From: Gonium pectorale
Taxonomy: Eukaryota; Chlorophyta; Chlorophyceae; Chlamydomonadales; Volvocaceae
DNA length: 46,435 nucleotides
Assembly: GCA_001584585.1 (NCBI GenBank)
Contig: LSYV01000018.1
Span: forward strand, 1,852,498 to 1,898,932
Reading direction: 5' to 3'
Shown: in pieces, positions 31,293 through 43,216 of the stretch
How the letters are laid out: each line of letters begins with the position of its first letter
How positions within the stretch are numbered: the stretch's first letter is position 1
The notes under the pieces: generated by a model
What the model was told of the DNA's origin: nothing
The model's input: the letters and a program-made list of their open reading frames with translations, nothing else
Databases searched by the model: none
Program-made: the position numbers and the translations under genes

Positions 31293-34200
31293 ATGCTGAG
31301 GTTTAAAGGCTGCCAGCACTTCAGGCAGCGCCTAGTTTGCTCAACGCTTTCAGGTCGACCGATTCGAATAGATGATATTCGCGCCGCCGACCCCGAGAGC
31401 CCAGGGCTTAGGGATTTCGAGGCGTCGTTTCTGCGTCTGCTGGAGAAGCTAACAAACGGATGTGTGGTTGAGATCAACGAGACAGGTGCGGTCGTCGCAC
31501 ATTGTGCTCCGGCGGGCATATTCTGTCGTTCCGACGGCTGAGCCGACGGAGGGGGCGGCGGCGGCGACGGTGCACGCAACCCCTTGCGTCACCCCAGGCG
31601 CCGCTGAGCCACGCGTGTGGGGGGCTCATGCGGATGCTGGCCCTGCAGGCAGGCGGGCGTCGAGGGCGTCGTTAGCGGGTTTGCCAGGGCTCGGCGCCAG
31701 GCACTTCGGGCCATGCGTCCCCGCCGCTCAGCGGGAGTTTACGAGCCATCCCCAGCCTCTTGCGCGCCCTGAACCAGGCATCGATGCAGCGCGCCTTGAC
31801 ACCTGCAACTCATTTCCTCCGCCCCCCTCTGCCCTTGCAGGCACGTCCCTGCGCTACCGGCCCGGCGTCGTTGTGTGCGGCATGGGGCTCTCCCACGACT
31901 GCGGCACCAGCCGGGGCATAGGCTACTTTCTCGAGCCCCTCCTGGTGCTGGGCCTGTACGGAAAGAAGGTAGGGGCTTGCTGCCATGAGGAATCGTGGTT
32001 TACCCTCGAGCCTGCAGTAGTGGTGGTTTGCTGGTTCCCAGCATTGCGTCTTGCGTAGTGTAGCCGGGGCCCCGCCGCAGGGAGGGGGTGGCAGCAAGCA
32101 GGAAAGTGAGTCTTCTGCGGGGAATGGGGAATGGGGGGGGGAAGCCCAGAACCGTCGTGGCATGAGGGCCTGGCGCAGCGGGCGATGCCGAGGGCCCACG
32201 TAATCTGGACAGCGGTTACTGGCGCTTAATGGGGACCAGGCTGCCCATGCTACCACGGGGCCTGCCCCCTCCGTGGGGTGCGTCGGCCAGCCGTTGGGCG
32301 GGTTGTGTCGAACAACGCTGCGGGGCGCATGTTTGGGTCGCGGCACGCGGGGCATTACCCCCATCGCTGGCAACGAGGAGCCGACTCCACACGGCCTGCC
32401 CTCCGGCACCCACCCACCGCCCGACTGCAGGCGCTCTCCATCACGCTCAAAGGCATCACCAACGACTCCACGGACCCGGGGGTCGACACCTTCCGCACCG
32501 TGACGCTCCCACTGATGCGAAAGGCGCTGGGTGAGCCCCGTGGCGGTGCGGCAGCGCGCACGATCCGGGGACGGCTTGATAAAACGCATTATTTCAATGT
32601 GAATGGTGTTCCGGTCATGCGGCGAAACACAGCGCATCCCGCGCACGTCGCACCTGGTGGCTTCCTTTGCTCGCGGGCCGTCCCATTCCGGTGCCCAGGG
32701 CTGGAGGCCCCCTGCTGGCAGTGCGTCGTCGCCGCCACGCTCGCGCCCTGCCCATTTCCCTTTACGCGCGCCTGTCACCTCTCAACGCTTTCTCCTGTTA
32801 CATGGATCTCTTCCAACGTATTCGGTCTGTCCTGTCGTTCCATGGCTGGAGGACGGCAGCAGTAATCATGCGCCACAGTCGCCCTCACCACGAGCCCCGG
32901 CAAGCAAGTTGACGCGTAACCCCTGCCCTGCGGTGCAGGGTTGGAGGACGGCCTGGAGCTCCGGGTCGTGTCCCGGGGCGCCGCGCCAGGCGGCGGGGGC
33001 GAGGTGGTCCTTCGGGTGCCCCTGGTGAAGGAGCTGGGGCCCATCAAGCTGGTGGATGAGGGTGGGTTCGCCGCGGCGGGGCAGTGCGAGGCAGTGAGGC
33101 AGGGCGCGCGGGGGCGCACCCGGCGGGTTCGGCCATGTTGAGAGGCAGCGGTGCTGTGGTTAGCCGACTGCCGGAGTGCGGGACCTCGGTGGGACGGGCC
33201 GCTCGCGGTCTGTCGGAGCAGGCCGGGGAGCGGAGCGGGGTTGACTGTCGCGTGTGTTTGTTGACGGGCCAGCGTCTCTGGGCCAGTGCTTCCCAAACCT
33301 GAGTGCGGTCCCAAACCTGGTTTCATGGAGCTGCACGAGATCTGCCTGGCCTTATGTAACCCGCCAGCGCACACGTGCCCGCCCCTCAGGCATGGTCAAG
33401 CGTATACGTGGTGTGGCGTTCAGCATGAAGGTGTCGCCCCAGGTACGCGCCGCCTGCCCGCGCCGAATGCTGCTGGCTCCCAGCCCGCTCCTGTGAAATC
33501 CTGTCTTTCGGAGGCCCCCGTCCCGTGCCCTCTTTTATGCACCGACTGCCATCCCTGCTGCCCGCTCGGCGACCGCGGTGCCTGGAGGGGCATGCATCGA
33601 ATGCTGCTGGCGGCCAAAGCGGCTGCGGGGCAGTTGCGGCGCCCGGTTTCCCGTCGCGGCCAACTGCGCTGCCGCAGCCGCCGCTCGTTGGCTTCTGCAC
33701 AACCGCTATAATAGCTGCATATGAGTCACGGCCCGGCGTGGAGTCAAGGTGCCGCAACTGTCAACTGCTCCCTCTTCCTCCTGCATTCCCTGCAGATCAC
33801 CAACCGCATGGTGGACGGCGCGCGCGGCGTGCTCAACTCGCTGCTGGCAGACGTGTACGTGTTTACGGACGCGACCAGCGGCGCGGCCAGGTGTGCTCGC
33901 GTCGGGAGGCAGGAGGACGAGGAGAAACGGGCGAAGGGGAGTAACAAGACGGGGAGTATTCATTGGGTTCGCAGGCGTTACCGTGGGGGATTGGGAGGGG
34001 TCAGGCGCGGAGGTACGGAGCAACCGAGTGCACACAGCGAAAACGGCTGCCTTTGCGCAGGGCGGGAGTGGATGCGATGCAGTAAGCGAATTTAAAGCAA
34101 CGCGGCGGTTGGCGCTGCCCCGTCGGCGCGGTCGCAGCGGGGTTTAGCCCGTCATGCCCCAGTCGAGGTGGGCGGGGCGCAGGCGCTGGTGCTGGCGGTG

Positions 34201-35775
34201 TCCCCGCCAGGCCCGGCGTAAGAGCTGAACACCTGAAATCCGGCTGCGTTTCTTATTTTCGTATTTGCTCCTTCACCCTGCAGCGGCAAGAGCCCCGGCT
34301 ATGGGATAACGCTGGTGGCTGAGACCACCTCGGGCTGCCTCATCAGTGCAGAGGCCTGCCACTCGGCGCCACGATCACAGGTGTGGCTGGCAATGCTATG
34401 TACGGAAGAATGTGTGTACGGGAAAACTTGTAAGGCTGGGCGCAAAGCGGGACGACGTGCCGGCGACTAGTAGCGTTACGACCCTCGTTCGCCATTCCAT
34501 GGTTTCCGGTTTTCCATCCTATGTACGCGCAGGAGGATGTCGCCCCGCAACGGGACGCGGGGAGCGCGCAGCAGGTTCCCGAGGACATCGGCACCACCGC
34601 GGCGCACTTGCTGCTTGAAGAGGTAAGCCTCGTGAGAGGCTGGGGCGGCGCTGCGGGAGGAGGCGCCGTACACACAGCACCACATGTATACGGCGTTTTG
34701 AGGCGACGCACCCGCATGCTGCATATGCCTACGTACCCTTGCCGTACCAACTTGTAAACGCCATGGGCATCTCGTTGTTTTTGAAGTTTCTCCAGTCCCA
34801 GGGTGACGGGCTCCGGAGCCAGTCCCAGGGTGACGGGCTCCGGGGCCCGCTGCCCGACGGGAGGAGCCGGGTGACGCAGGGGACGCGACAGCTGCGCCGC
34901 CGTTACCGCTGTAGCGCCCGATCGGGTCGCCAGCGGACCCCGACGCACGGTCGCAGCACCCGGCACTTAACCTGTTTACGTAACCTTCCTCCCCCTCCCT
35001 GATAACCGACAATGAACGGACCCCCCTGCTCCGCTGGCAGGTCCGGCGCGGCGGTGTTGTGGACGGCAGCCACCAGGGCCTCATGCTCCTACTATGCGCG
35101 CTCGGGCCGGAGGTGTGTGTTCCGGGGTCACCGGCATTCCGGCCTCCGACAGCTGCGTCGTGAGCGCTGCGCCACGCGCGGCCGGAGGGTCAGGCTGAGC
35201 AGCGATGGGGCGTACGGGCAGGCGGGATTCCGTATGCGTGTGTGCGGTGGGCCGCCAGACCTACCGGCGCTGGCGGCCTGACGCGAGGCTCCCCTGGAAA
35301 GCGTCTGGCTCGGTGGGATGTTCTTTTTTAGGGTGGTGTCCTTGTGCTGGTGCCATGTACCAGATATTGCAATTTAGGGGCTGCACGCAGACGGTACACC
35401 TGTGTTGGGTTGCTTGTGGAGGCGCTCCGTTGCCCGTGCCCGGGTTTCTATGTAGCTTCTCCTGTGAGCCACGGCCCTCGGGCGTGCCCTTCCTGCACGT
35501 GCGAGCGCCGCCCTTTCCTCCTATCGACCTATCCCCTCCCCTTCCCTGCGCGCTCTAACTGGTACTCCCCTCCCTTGCCCTGCCCTCGCCCTGTCCTGCA
35601 GGAGGCCAACTCGCTGCGGCTGGGCCCCCTCACCCCACACGCGGTGCGCACGCTGCGCCACATCCGCGACTTCTTCGGCGTCACCTTCAGCCTGCGGACG
35701 GAGCGGACCTCCAACACGCTCTTCGCCACCTGCGTGGGCGCCAACGTGCGCAACGTCAGCCGCCGGGTCACGTAA
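31293..35775 (+). CDS. RCL1: RNA 3'-terminal-phosphate-cyclase-like protein (ribosome biogenesis)
   Basis: Ten exons chain in phase (1,125 nt, 374 residues, the usual RCL1 length): 31293-31485, 31841-31968, 32431-32530, 32939-33061, 33390-33442, 33796-33890, 34284-34380, 34533-34622, 35041-35112, 35602-35775. The start FKGCQHFRQRLVCSTLSGRP matches the yeast Rcl1 segment FQGSQNFRLRIVLATLSGKP. Later motifs are GLSHDCGTSRGIGYFLEP, GITNDSTDPGVDTFRTVTLP, IRGVAFSMKVSP, SPGYGITLVAETTSGC and EDIGTTAAHLLLEE. By family, Rcl1 works in the nucleolus with Bms1 in the small-subunit processome and is needed for 18S rRNA maturation. It lacks the cyclase activity of its relative RtcA. The last exon ends in NVSRRVT then TAA. 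Confidence 0.93.
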
Positions 35776-37757
35776 AACGTGCGACCCCGGGGGAGGGCGT
35801 GGGGCGTGGCCCGAGGGGCTGGCGGGCGTCGCCCGAGCCCCTGCGCGGTCGTGCCACGCGCGTTTGGCCTAACCGTTGTGGCCTAACCAAGCGCTTGCTG
35901 CATGGTTTCGGGAATTTCAACGAACGAGCGGTCTTACGGGGTGCGTGTTGCGCGCGCGGGTTGGCGTCGCTTGGACCATTTGAGGGTAGGGTTACCTCGT
36001 TTTACTAAGAGCATTTCTGCGGAGGCGGAGGCGTGAGGTGTCCTGGGTTAATCCGAGGCTCCGAAGAGCGGCATGGGATTGACGCCTGGCGGCCCCGGGC
36101 CCCACTTGCCGCAGCCTATGGCGCGGCGGCCAATGCACGGTTGCCTCTAAAGTTTTTCCGGTTCGTTTGTGGTGCGACCGGCAAACCAGAGTGAGAGAAC
36201 ACGTGCACTCATGACTAGGGTGCCGCTGTCTGGCTAATGACCCCGCACTTCTGTTGCCGGACGTTCCATCGACTGGCAAGGTCTTTCTCTGGTACCTCCT
36301 GGCCCCCGACCTGTGAGGCGCGCATGTTGCGCTCGTGCTTGCGGCCGTACATACATGGCGGGCCTGAAGCGGCAGAGCCTAGCGAGCAGAGCCTAAGGCG
36401 CGAGGGGGGCATGTTTGGTATGGCGTTTGGGCGTGGCGTTGTCTGATAGATGCAAGTGAATCGCGGCATGGAAAATGCCCCTGGCGCGCTGCTGCCCGAG
36501 ATCCAGCGCTGGAGCTGCGCCACGGCCACGGTGCTTAAGGCCCCAGGCTGCAGCTTGATGCTGTCCCCGGCGGCGGATATGTGGGTAGAAGGGGCGGGAT
36601 GGTTTCTGAACTCTGGTAACCCTCCTTGCGAGGCCCACGGCTGCAATGTGGTTCTGTCCCCGCGACATTGGTGGACGCATGGCACGCGGGCACAGCTCGC
36701 AGACGGGTTTGCGCAGTGACGAAATGCCGCAGGCACCTCTGTAAGTCGAGGTGTGCTGTTGCGACGGGTTATAGTGACTGCCGGAGGCGCACTGGAGCTC
36801 ACGTGGGCGGGTCATGGCAATCCCACAAAAAAACGATAACCAGAAACGGGGAAGGCAGCCTCTACGGACATACACACCCGAGGGTGTGATGTTTCCAGCA
36901 GGGCGCCGAGTACAGGGCATGGCGGGCGAGGTATACGAGCAGACGGCCCCCCCCCGCGGTGTTACCAGAATAGTTACCTGACGATAAGTAGAGGGTCCGG
37001 CAAGCGGTCGACGAAGGGGCCAGTCCATCGGCGGCTAGCGGTTACCATTCGCGGGTCGCCCAGCCCGCATCCCCGAACCGCCGATCGGCATAATACAGAC
37101 CTGGAATGGATGAGAGAGAGAGAAACACGGAGTCAGGAACCGTCGGCGCTCGGTGTAGATGATCACCCATCACTTTTTGCGCCCCGCGCCCGCCGTCCTT
37201 TAACTTGCGCAAAGCGGGCTGTTAAGTGGGCAAGAGCGGCGGCAGCTGTCCGTAACTGGCCCCCACGCTCGCCACCAGCGCCATCCAACGCACACGTCGA
37301 ACCAGCTCCTAAGGCCCACTTCATTCTGGCGACACCCATCCATGCTGCCAAGTCCTTCTGACGGCGTGGAGAGGCAGCTCGGCCGCATAGGCGCACAGCC
37401 GGCCACCGCAACCGTCAGTGCGCATTGAGCGACAAGCCCAGCGGAGCTCCGCTGTACCGTGTAGAGTACCGTGTGCTCTCCGCAAACGACGTGGCTTTTC
37501 GACAAAAGGCCGTTTCCCATATTACCCCCCTTACTGCGAAATTACGAGATTCCGACCCCTTACGCATGCAACGACATTGCGGCCACCTCGGTGCAAGCGG
37601 GCTAACCGCCCTAAAGAGGCTGCAGAGAGGACTTGTAGAGGAATCTTTCCCGGTAAATAAATTATGAATCGGGGCAGTTTATGATTTACAGGACGACTTC
37701 CCTGAAGTTTCCCATAATACCCTGGGCCATCTGTACTGCAGCTCACTAAAGGGGTTT
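35776..37757. other. Intergenic region between RCL1 and the inverted duplication
   Basis: No gene could be supported. A TGTAA at 36740-36744 is the only candidate poly(A) signal for RCL1 on this strand, and it lies almost 1 kb past the stop. An 89-codon frame at 36450-36719 is open but matches nothing known to me. A copy of the short interspersed element lies at 36827-36939, followed by a C-run near 36945. Confidence 0.4.
36827..36939 (-). mobile_element. Short interspersed element, copy 1
   Basis: About 113 bp match the element at 44539-44652. On the plus strand it starts with an A-run, and it ends with GGCGAGGTATACGAG. Compared with copy 2 it lacks one GCAT unit and has CTCG in place of TTCG in the hairpin loop. 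Flanking target-site repeats are not clear for this copy. It is placed on the minus strand because in that direction it ends in a T-run, as an RNA polymerase III transcript would. Confidence 0.6.
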
Positions 37758-37920
37758 TGTTTGCAGGGCGTCGCGATGGCCGTCAAGTTGTGGGCCAGTA
37801 CATAAAATTACGTTATGCACCTTTGCCTATAGGCTTGGATAGGCGTCACATCCCAGTCGTTCCTGTTTTCGTGCGCCCTGTGCGCCTACATACTTCTGCG
37901 GCTTCCGCGCATATCAGCTC

Positions 37921-39861
37921 ATGGCAGACCCAGCTCGGAAGCGAAGGTCAGGGGCTGGGATAGAAGGAAGCGCACAAAAGCGGTGGTCGACTGGTGGATT
38001 CGCGAGCGTCCAGGATGTGGAGAGTTTTACAAACCTCTATGGCAGCTGGTGCTCCGTCAACCCCAGAAACATAACCGGGGGCGTGTTTGGGCTTAATTGG
38101 ATTAAGTTGCCGGGTGCTGACGGTTCCCAGGAGGAGCAGGAGGCAGTGCTGCGCCCTATCGTTAAGGATTTCTTCCTCGCTCGTGCCTTCATGGTCCAGC
38201 CGCCCGACGCGGAAGCCCCAAATTACTTCCAGGTGCTGCAACCCGCACGCAACTGTCCCGGTGCCTTTTCCTTTTGGGATTTTAAATATAATCCGTTAAT
38301 GCTGCAGTTCTGGGAGCTCTCCAAACAAGTGATGAGCATGCAGCTGGCGGACAGCGAGTGCAAGGTGGTGCTGAGCCCGCCAGCCTCGCTCGGTGCCGAT
38401 ACCTCGACCCACACAAAATCGGATGAGGAGGAGGACGAGGAGCCCGATGTGCCGCCACGGTTTGCCGTGTTTGGACACGAGGCTACGCTGAAGGGCAGGG
38501 TGATGAACGGTAAGTGCCTCGATGCTCGGTCGCGGCATGAGCAGTGATATATAATGAGGAACTGGTTCGGATTCCACAGGCAGGTCGGAGTTTGTGATGG
38601 CGCGTTCGAAGGCACTGCCTCTTGCAGTGGACGTGCAAGCTGCCTGCACCAACGGCACAGCAGAGCCGCTTCTTGTCGGGGAAGTGAAGCCGTTAGCATC
38701 CTTCAATCTTCACATTTGGCAGCCGCTGGCATACGCTCTGGAGCTGCTGGAGAGCAGCGTGTCCGCAGGCCCGCTCTGGTGGGTGGTCCCAACAGGGCTG
38801 GATGGGCCGTTGTGGGGTCATGGACGGCAACGTGCGCGTGTATGCTTGGTACGCGTTCCGTCTACACATGTCCGTTTCAGTGCAGGGTGGTGCTCACGGA
38901 CATGGCGAGGTGGGACTTCGTGCGCATAACGCACAAGCCCCGTCGCAGCAGCGCTGGACAGCCACGAGGTGTAACGCTGCTGTCTAAACGCATTTACACT
39001 CTCGAACGGGTGCGTCGCTCTGATTTTGATACTGACCGTCTGCCTTCTTGACCATCATGGCGGAGGTCTGTCTGGTCCGTACCTCGTAGGGTGAGACCCT
39101 GTTTGCTGACCTGCGGGATCCCTGCAAATGCGGCGCTGAGATCCTTAAGGTGCGTGCGGTTGCTGGCAGCTGTGCGGTGTTGCAGACTTTGTGCGGGTTC
39201 ATTGAGACCTGGCCCTGCACGTGCAGCTGGTCTCGTTCTTGTACTCGCTGATCTTCCCGGGGCGCTCGCCTTCTGAGCAGCGCGAGCTGAGGGCGGCGAG
39301 CGACAGCTACCTGGAGGAGAAGGCAACGGAGTGGATCAAACGTGCATTCGCGGAGGTAGGGAGTTGGGGTGGTGGAGGGATGCAAGGACGCAAGCGAACA
39401 ATGACGTCTTGTGCACACGTTCACACGAGTTACAATACATGATTTCGACCAAACGGTGGCAGTGATTTGTGCTTGCCACGGTCTTACTGAGGTCGCAAGC
39501 CACTTCAGTAGCGCTTCATTCTTCGCTTTTCCTATGTCTTGTAGCTTCGCTCATCCGATCACCCTTGTCCGATTACAATGTCCCTGTCGATGTGGCCGCT
39601 GTTGTGGTTTGCCAGAGGAAGCAGCAGAAGGCGCTGGCAGAGGCGAAGGACGCCGAGTCGGCCCTGTCAGAAGCTGCCGCCCGGGTCATCACCAAGATGG
39701 AGGAGGTCAAGGAGAAGGAGGGCAAGGTCGAGATCACTGAGGAAGGATTGATGGCGGCCAAGGCGGAGCTGCAGGCGGCCCGGCAGGAGTATGAGGCCAA
39801 GAAGGTGGCGCGAGAGGAGCTGCAGGCTGCGCAGAAGGCTGCGCAGCTGAAGGTCGAGTAA
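37921..39861 (+). CDS. Intact copy of an unrecognised duplicated gene: PD-(D/E)XK-like core plus coiled coil
   Basis: Six exons chain in phase (1,359 nt, 452 residues): 37921-38509, 38580-38785, 38881-39009, 39090-39149, 39227-39355, 39616-39861. Exon 1 encodes about 196 residues with an acidic patch (KSDEEEDEEPD). Exons 2-3 have an acidic residue in LAVDVQAA, then PLLVGEVKP, then LHIWQPLAYALELLESS and VVLTDMARWDFVRI. That order resembles the D...ExK core and following strands of PD-(D/E)XK nuclease-like folds; this is inference. Exon 4 encodes ETLFADLRDPCKC. Exon 6 is an Ala/Glu/Lys-rich coiled coil (RKQQKALAEAKDAES). The donor of intron 2 (GTCCCA, or GTGGTC three bases earlier) is weak, but the sister copy has a good GTATGA there. 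Upstream non-coding exons are possible, since a TTTGCAG acceptor lies at the arm border. Confidence 0.62.
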
Positions 39862-40447
39862 TGGGCCTAGTTCGGACTTGGAGGTGCGTCAAGTGCATAC
39901 CCCTGATGCCCTGAAGTGTGGGCGAGATGTGTGCGTAAGCGTTCGGGGTGCTTATTTTTTGCTGGGCCTATCCGCGAACGTCTCTGTTCATTCTCTATCT
40001 GCGGTTGCTATCACATGCGGAGGGAATGTGTCGTGTGCTACCGCTGGCACCGGCAGATCTTGGTACCACCGTCCCCTGCATCATGTGGGGGCTGCGCCAC
40101 ACCTGTACGGCAGCGTGCGCCTCAGGGGCGTGTGCCGGTTCGCCATACATGCAGGCGGATCCGGCATTTCCCATCTTGCAAGCATACCCAGCCTGGCCAG
40201 GTGGCCGGGTGGCCGGCCGGGCGCCGGGCTGTGTGACACATGGCTCATCACTGTTGGTCAGTCAGTGTGAAGCAGTCAGTGTGAAAGGATACTCCTGAAA
40301 AGCGGTGGAAGGAACTTGCTGCTGACTTTGCATGGTACCACATACGTAGCGTCACAGCTGCCGTACTTGTATGTGCTGGTCCGCCTTACTTGTCTCGTTA
40401 TCTTGTCACGCCTAACTCGTCTCGTCTTTCGTGGGGCTTAACCGTCA

Positions 40448-40741
40448 TTATCCATCCCGCCCTTCCAATGTCAGGCCGATGAAGTCTTCCATTAGCGGTA
40501 GTGCTATGATGTTGCTCAGTTGCAGCGTGCGAGGCGCAGAGAGGCGCAGAGAGGCGATGGGCGCGCCGGTGGTCAGGATGTTGGCGGCGGCAGAGGTGTT
40601 GGCCAGCCATGGCGGGAAGCGGGCTACGACGGCGCATGCAGGCGGTGAGGGAGGCTGTGGTAGTGGGGCGCCGCTGCTGGCACTGCCGCCGAGGCGGCGG
40701 CCCTGGCGGCGGCGGACGGCAGTGCAGGGGGCAGGAGCACA
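40448..40741 (-). other. Convergent ORF segment, left-arm copy
   Basis: A minus-strand frame of about 97 codons ends at TAA 40450-40448. It includes FPPWLANTSAAANILTTGAP and ends in a short acidic tail (LPLMEDFIGLTLEG). The same peptide is open in the right arm. Upstream, a 16-nt difference from the right arm closes the frame, so this may be the 3' end of a broken gene. I do not recognise the family. Confidence 0.35.
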
Positions 40742-41109
40742 GCATCAGCCGACCTGTCGACTGCAGCGGATCGTATACAGCGACCGCAAGGGCAGCCCTG
40801 TATGGGCGCGTCTGTGCGGTACGAGCTGGCCGACAACCCGACGAATCCAATAATCTGAAGCTTTCGCTGCCCTCACTGGGCATATTTAGTTGATCGTGTC
40901 TGTAGGGTGATTCTGCCCGTTTTTCACCATGACTCGAGGCGGCAGCGTGGTTTCATACGTGGTACGGAACAGTTGATTCAAGCAACTATCATGTGCACAG
41001 TGCGGCTACTGGTTAGGTAAGGATCAGCGGATGGCATATAGTAGTCGGCAAATGTCTTTGCCGCAGCCTGGCCTGTTATGCGTTGATCCGTTCTGTAGTA
41101 ACGGACCTT

Positions 41110-41353
41110 TCCTTTCTTTTCGTCTTTATGCCTTCCTGTTCTGTGGTCTTTAGGTTCTTTGCAGGGTTCCTTCTCTTCTTGTGTGTGCCGTCGGTGTTTG
41201 GTCTTGGCCGCCGTGGTGCGCTGTAGTTAGGGCAGGGTTTCGGTGGTTGCTAGTGACAAAACCAAAGTGTCCGGGAGGGCTGCATGTCCCTCCCGTTGTC
41301 TGCGCCCTTTCTCGCCTCTCCGCCTGTAACCTTTCCACAGAAAAAAAGTAAGA
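41110..41353 (+). mobile_element. Insertion of about 245 bp private to the left arm (possible non-autonomous retroposon)
   Basis: The right arm reads straight from GTAGTACGACC into TTGGTCTCTTGG. The left arm has this insert between the two halves. It ends in an A-run (ACAGAAAAAAAG), contains a GGGAGGG...CCCTCCC inverted pair, and is flanked by the similar sequences GACCTTT and GACTTT, a possible imperfect target-site duplication. No coding frame is seen. Confidence 0.45.
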
Positions 41354-41570
41354 CTTTGGTCTCTTGGACTTGCGTGCATATGGAGTTTATTTGCGCTCCA
41401 TAGCCATCTTGGTGGCGGACCGTCTTGCGGACTGGGGTCCAGCTTATGTGGACGCCACTACGTCTCGTACTTTTGTACTGCGCTGTGCAGACTTTTCATG
41501 ATTACTCGCGCTCGTACGCCACACTTCCTGGGTTGGGATCGGCCTATGCTAGGCTGGCCTTCAGTTGAGT

Positions 41571-42385
41571 TCAGGTGATAGAGACTTTGAAGGGAAGGAA
41601 CCGAAGGATGCCGAGTACCGGTACCACGCCACGCTTGCTGAACTTGCTCCTGCCAGGTGCAGGGTTCGGGTCAATGCCCGATGCCAGGTAGAGGTGCCGA
41701 AGGCCCGGCGGACGACCTGCCAGCCCTCGCCCCCGTCAGTGAGGCCCCACCCCTGGCCCCCGGCGCTTCACACCTGCGAGTGTGGTTTGAGCAGCACCGC
41801 GTTGCCGGCCATGAGCGGGGCTCCCAGCTTTGATTGGAGACTGTAAGGTGATGGGGATTTGGAAGGGAACAACGGCGGAGTACCGGTACCAAGCCAAGCG
41901 GAACCTGGTCGCGCCAGGTGCACGGTCCAGGTCGGTGGTTTTCAATGTCTGAGGCCAGGTAGAGGTGCCGAAGGCCCTCTCACGAGGCTGACTGAGCCAG
42001 CGCCATGCGGCCAACATGAGGGCATGCACCGATTGAGGAGACTTCCCTGGGACTTTGAAGAGCCAACGCAGCCTCCACCCTTGTGCAGTGACGACGTGGC
42101 TGCCAGGACTCTGCTGCAATGCGAACCACAGGCCCACGCACGCCGTGAGCAGCTCTTAACAGTTAGCGCTTCCCTTGTCCGAGAAGCATCAGCAAGGATT
42201 GGCAACTTCGGGGCCTACCGGCACTCCCACGCGTGCAAACATTTACATGGTCAGTCCGCTCGAAAGGTGCGGGGGTACCCAAACCCACAGCGCACCCTCG
42301 CCGGAGTTGCCGCATGCAACTCAACAACGCGCAGCTGCCGCCAGAGGCCAGACCACGGGCTCCTGCCGGCGCGCCTCTGCATCCA
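41571..42385. repeat. Spacer of the inverted duplication with two imperfect direct repeats
   Basis: The two arms stop matching here. Two similar blocks of about 140 bp lie in direct orientation at about 41571-41715 and 41850-41990. Both contain GAGTACCGGTACCA and, later, GCCAGGTAGAGGTGCCGAAG. No gene is supported. Confidence 0.6.
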
Positions 42386-42850
42386 GCTGAAGGCCAGCAG
42401 CCTAGCATAGGCCAATCCCAGTCCAGGATGTGTTTCGTAACAGCGCGTGATAATAAAGAGTCTGCATTAGTCCAGAGTCCACAAGTCTGCGGAATGGTGG
42501 CGTCCACATGAACTGGACCCGAGTCTGCAACATGGTCGGCCACCAGTCTACGCGCACCAGGGATGGCTATGGATCACGCGATGCACGCAAGTCCAAGAGA
42601 CCAAGGTCGTACTACGGAGCGGATCAACGCACAACAGGCAAGGCTACGGCAAGGCCATATGCCAACTACCATCTGCCATCCGCTGATCCTTACCCAAGCA
42701 GTAGCGGTACTGTGCATATGATACTCGCTTGAATCAACTGTTCCGTATCTTGTGCAAAACCAGGATGCCGCCATCAGTCATTGTGAAAAACGTGCAAAAT
42801 CACTCTACATAAAAAGTCAGCTTACTCAATGCAGCAAAAGCTTTAGATAA

Positions 42851-43216
42851 TTGGATTCGTTGGTTTGTCAGCCAGCTTGTACCGCGCAGACGCACCCATG
42901 CGGAGCTGCCATTGCGGTCGCTGTACACGATCCGCTGGAGCACTGCGCTCCTGCCCTCTGCACTGCCGTCCGCCGCCGCCAGGGCCGCCGCCTCAGCGGC
43001 AGTGCCAGCAGCGGCGCCCCACTACCACAGCCTCCCTCTCCACCTGCATGCGCCGTCGTAGCCCGCTTCCCGCCATGGCTGGCCAACACCTCTGCCGCCG
43101 CCAACATCCTGACCACCGGCGCGCCCATCGCCTCTCTGCGCCTCTCTGCGCTTCGCACGCTGCAACTGGGCAACACCATAACACTGCCGCTAATGACGAA
43201 GACTTCATCCGCCTGA
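42851..43216 (+). other. Convergent ORF segment, right-arm copy
   Basis: A plus-strand frame of 122 codons includes FPPWLANTSAAANILTTGAP and aligns with the left-arm segment at 40448-40741. Its end is shifted (LPLMTKTSSA, then stop), because a 3-nt gap and other changes move the acidic tail into another frame. A CAG acceptor before ACGCACCC near 42887 could be a true exon border. Function unknown. Confidence 0.35.

Larger units (their letters stand above)
37758..41570 (+). repeat. Left arm of a large imperfect inverted duplication
   Basis: This stretch aligns by eye with the reverse complement of 42386-45908. Shared landmarks are TTTGCAGGGCGTCGCGATGGC at the outer end, all six exons of the duplicated gene, GGAACAGTTGATTCAAGC (near 40970), and GGCCTATGCTAGGCT at the inner end. 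Coding parts are most alike, and introns are alignable but diverged. The left arm alone carries an insertion of about 245 bp near 41110-41353. Confidence 0.8.

Noticed and set aside
38786..38880. Apparent frame break in the duplicated gene after PLWWV
   Set aside because: Treating this stretch as an intron (donor GTATGA in the right copy, acceptor TTTCAG in both) restores frame in both arms with equal exon lengths.
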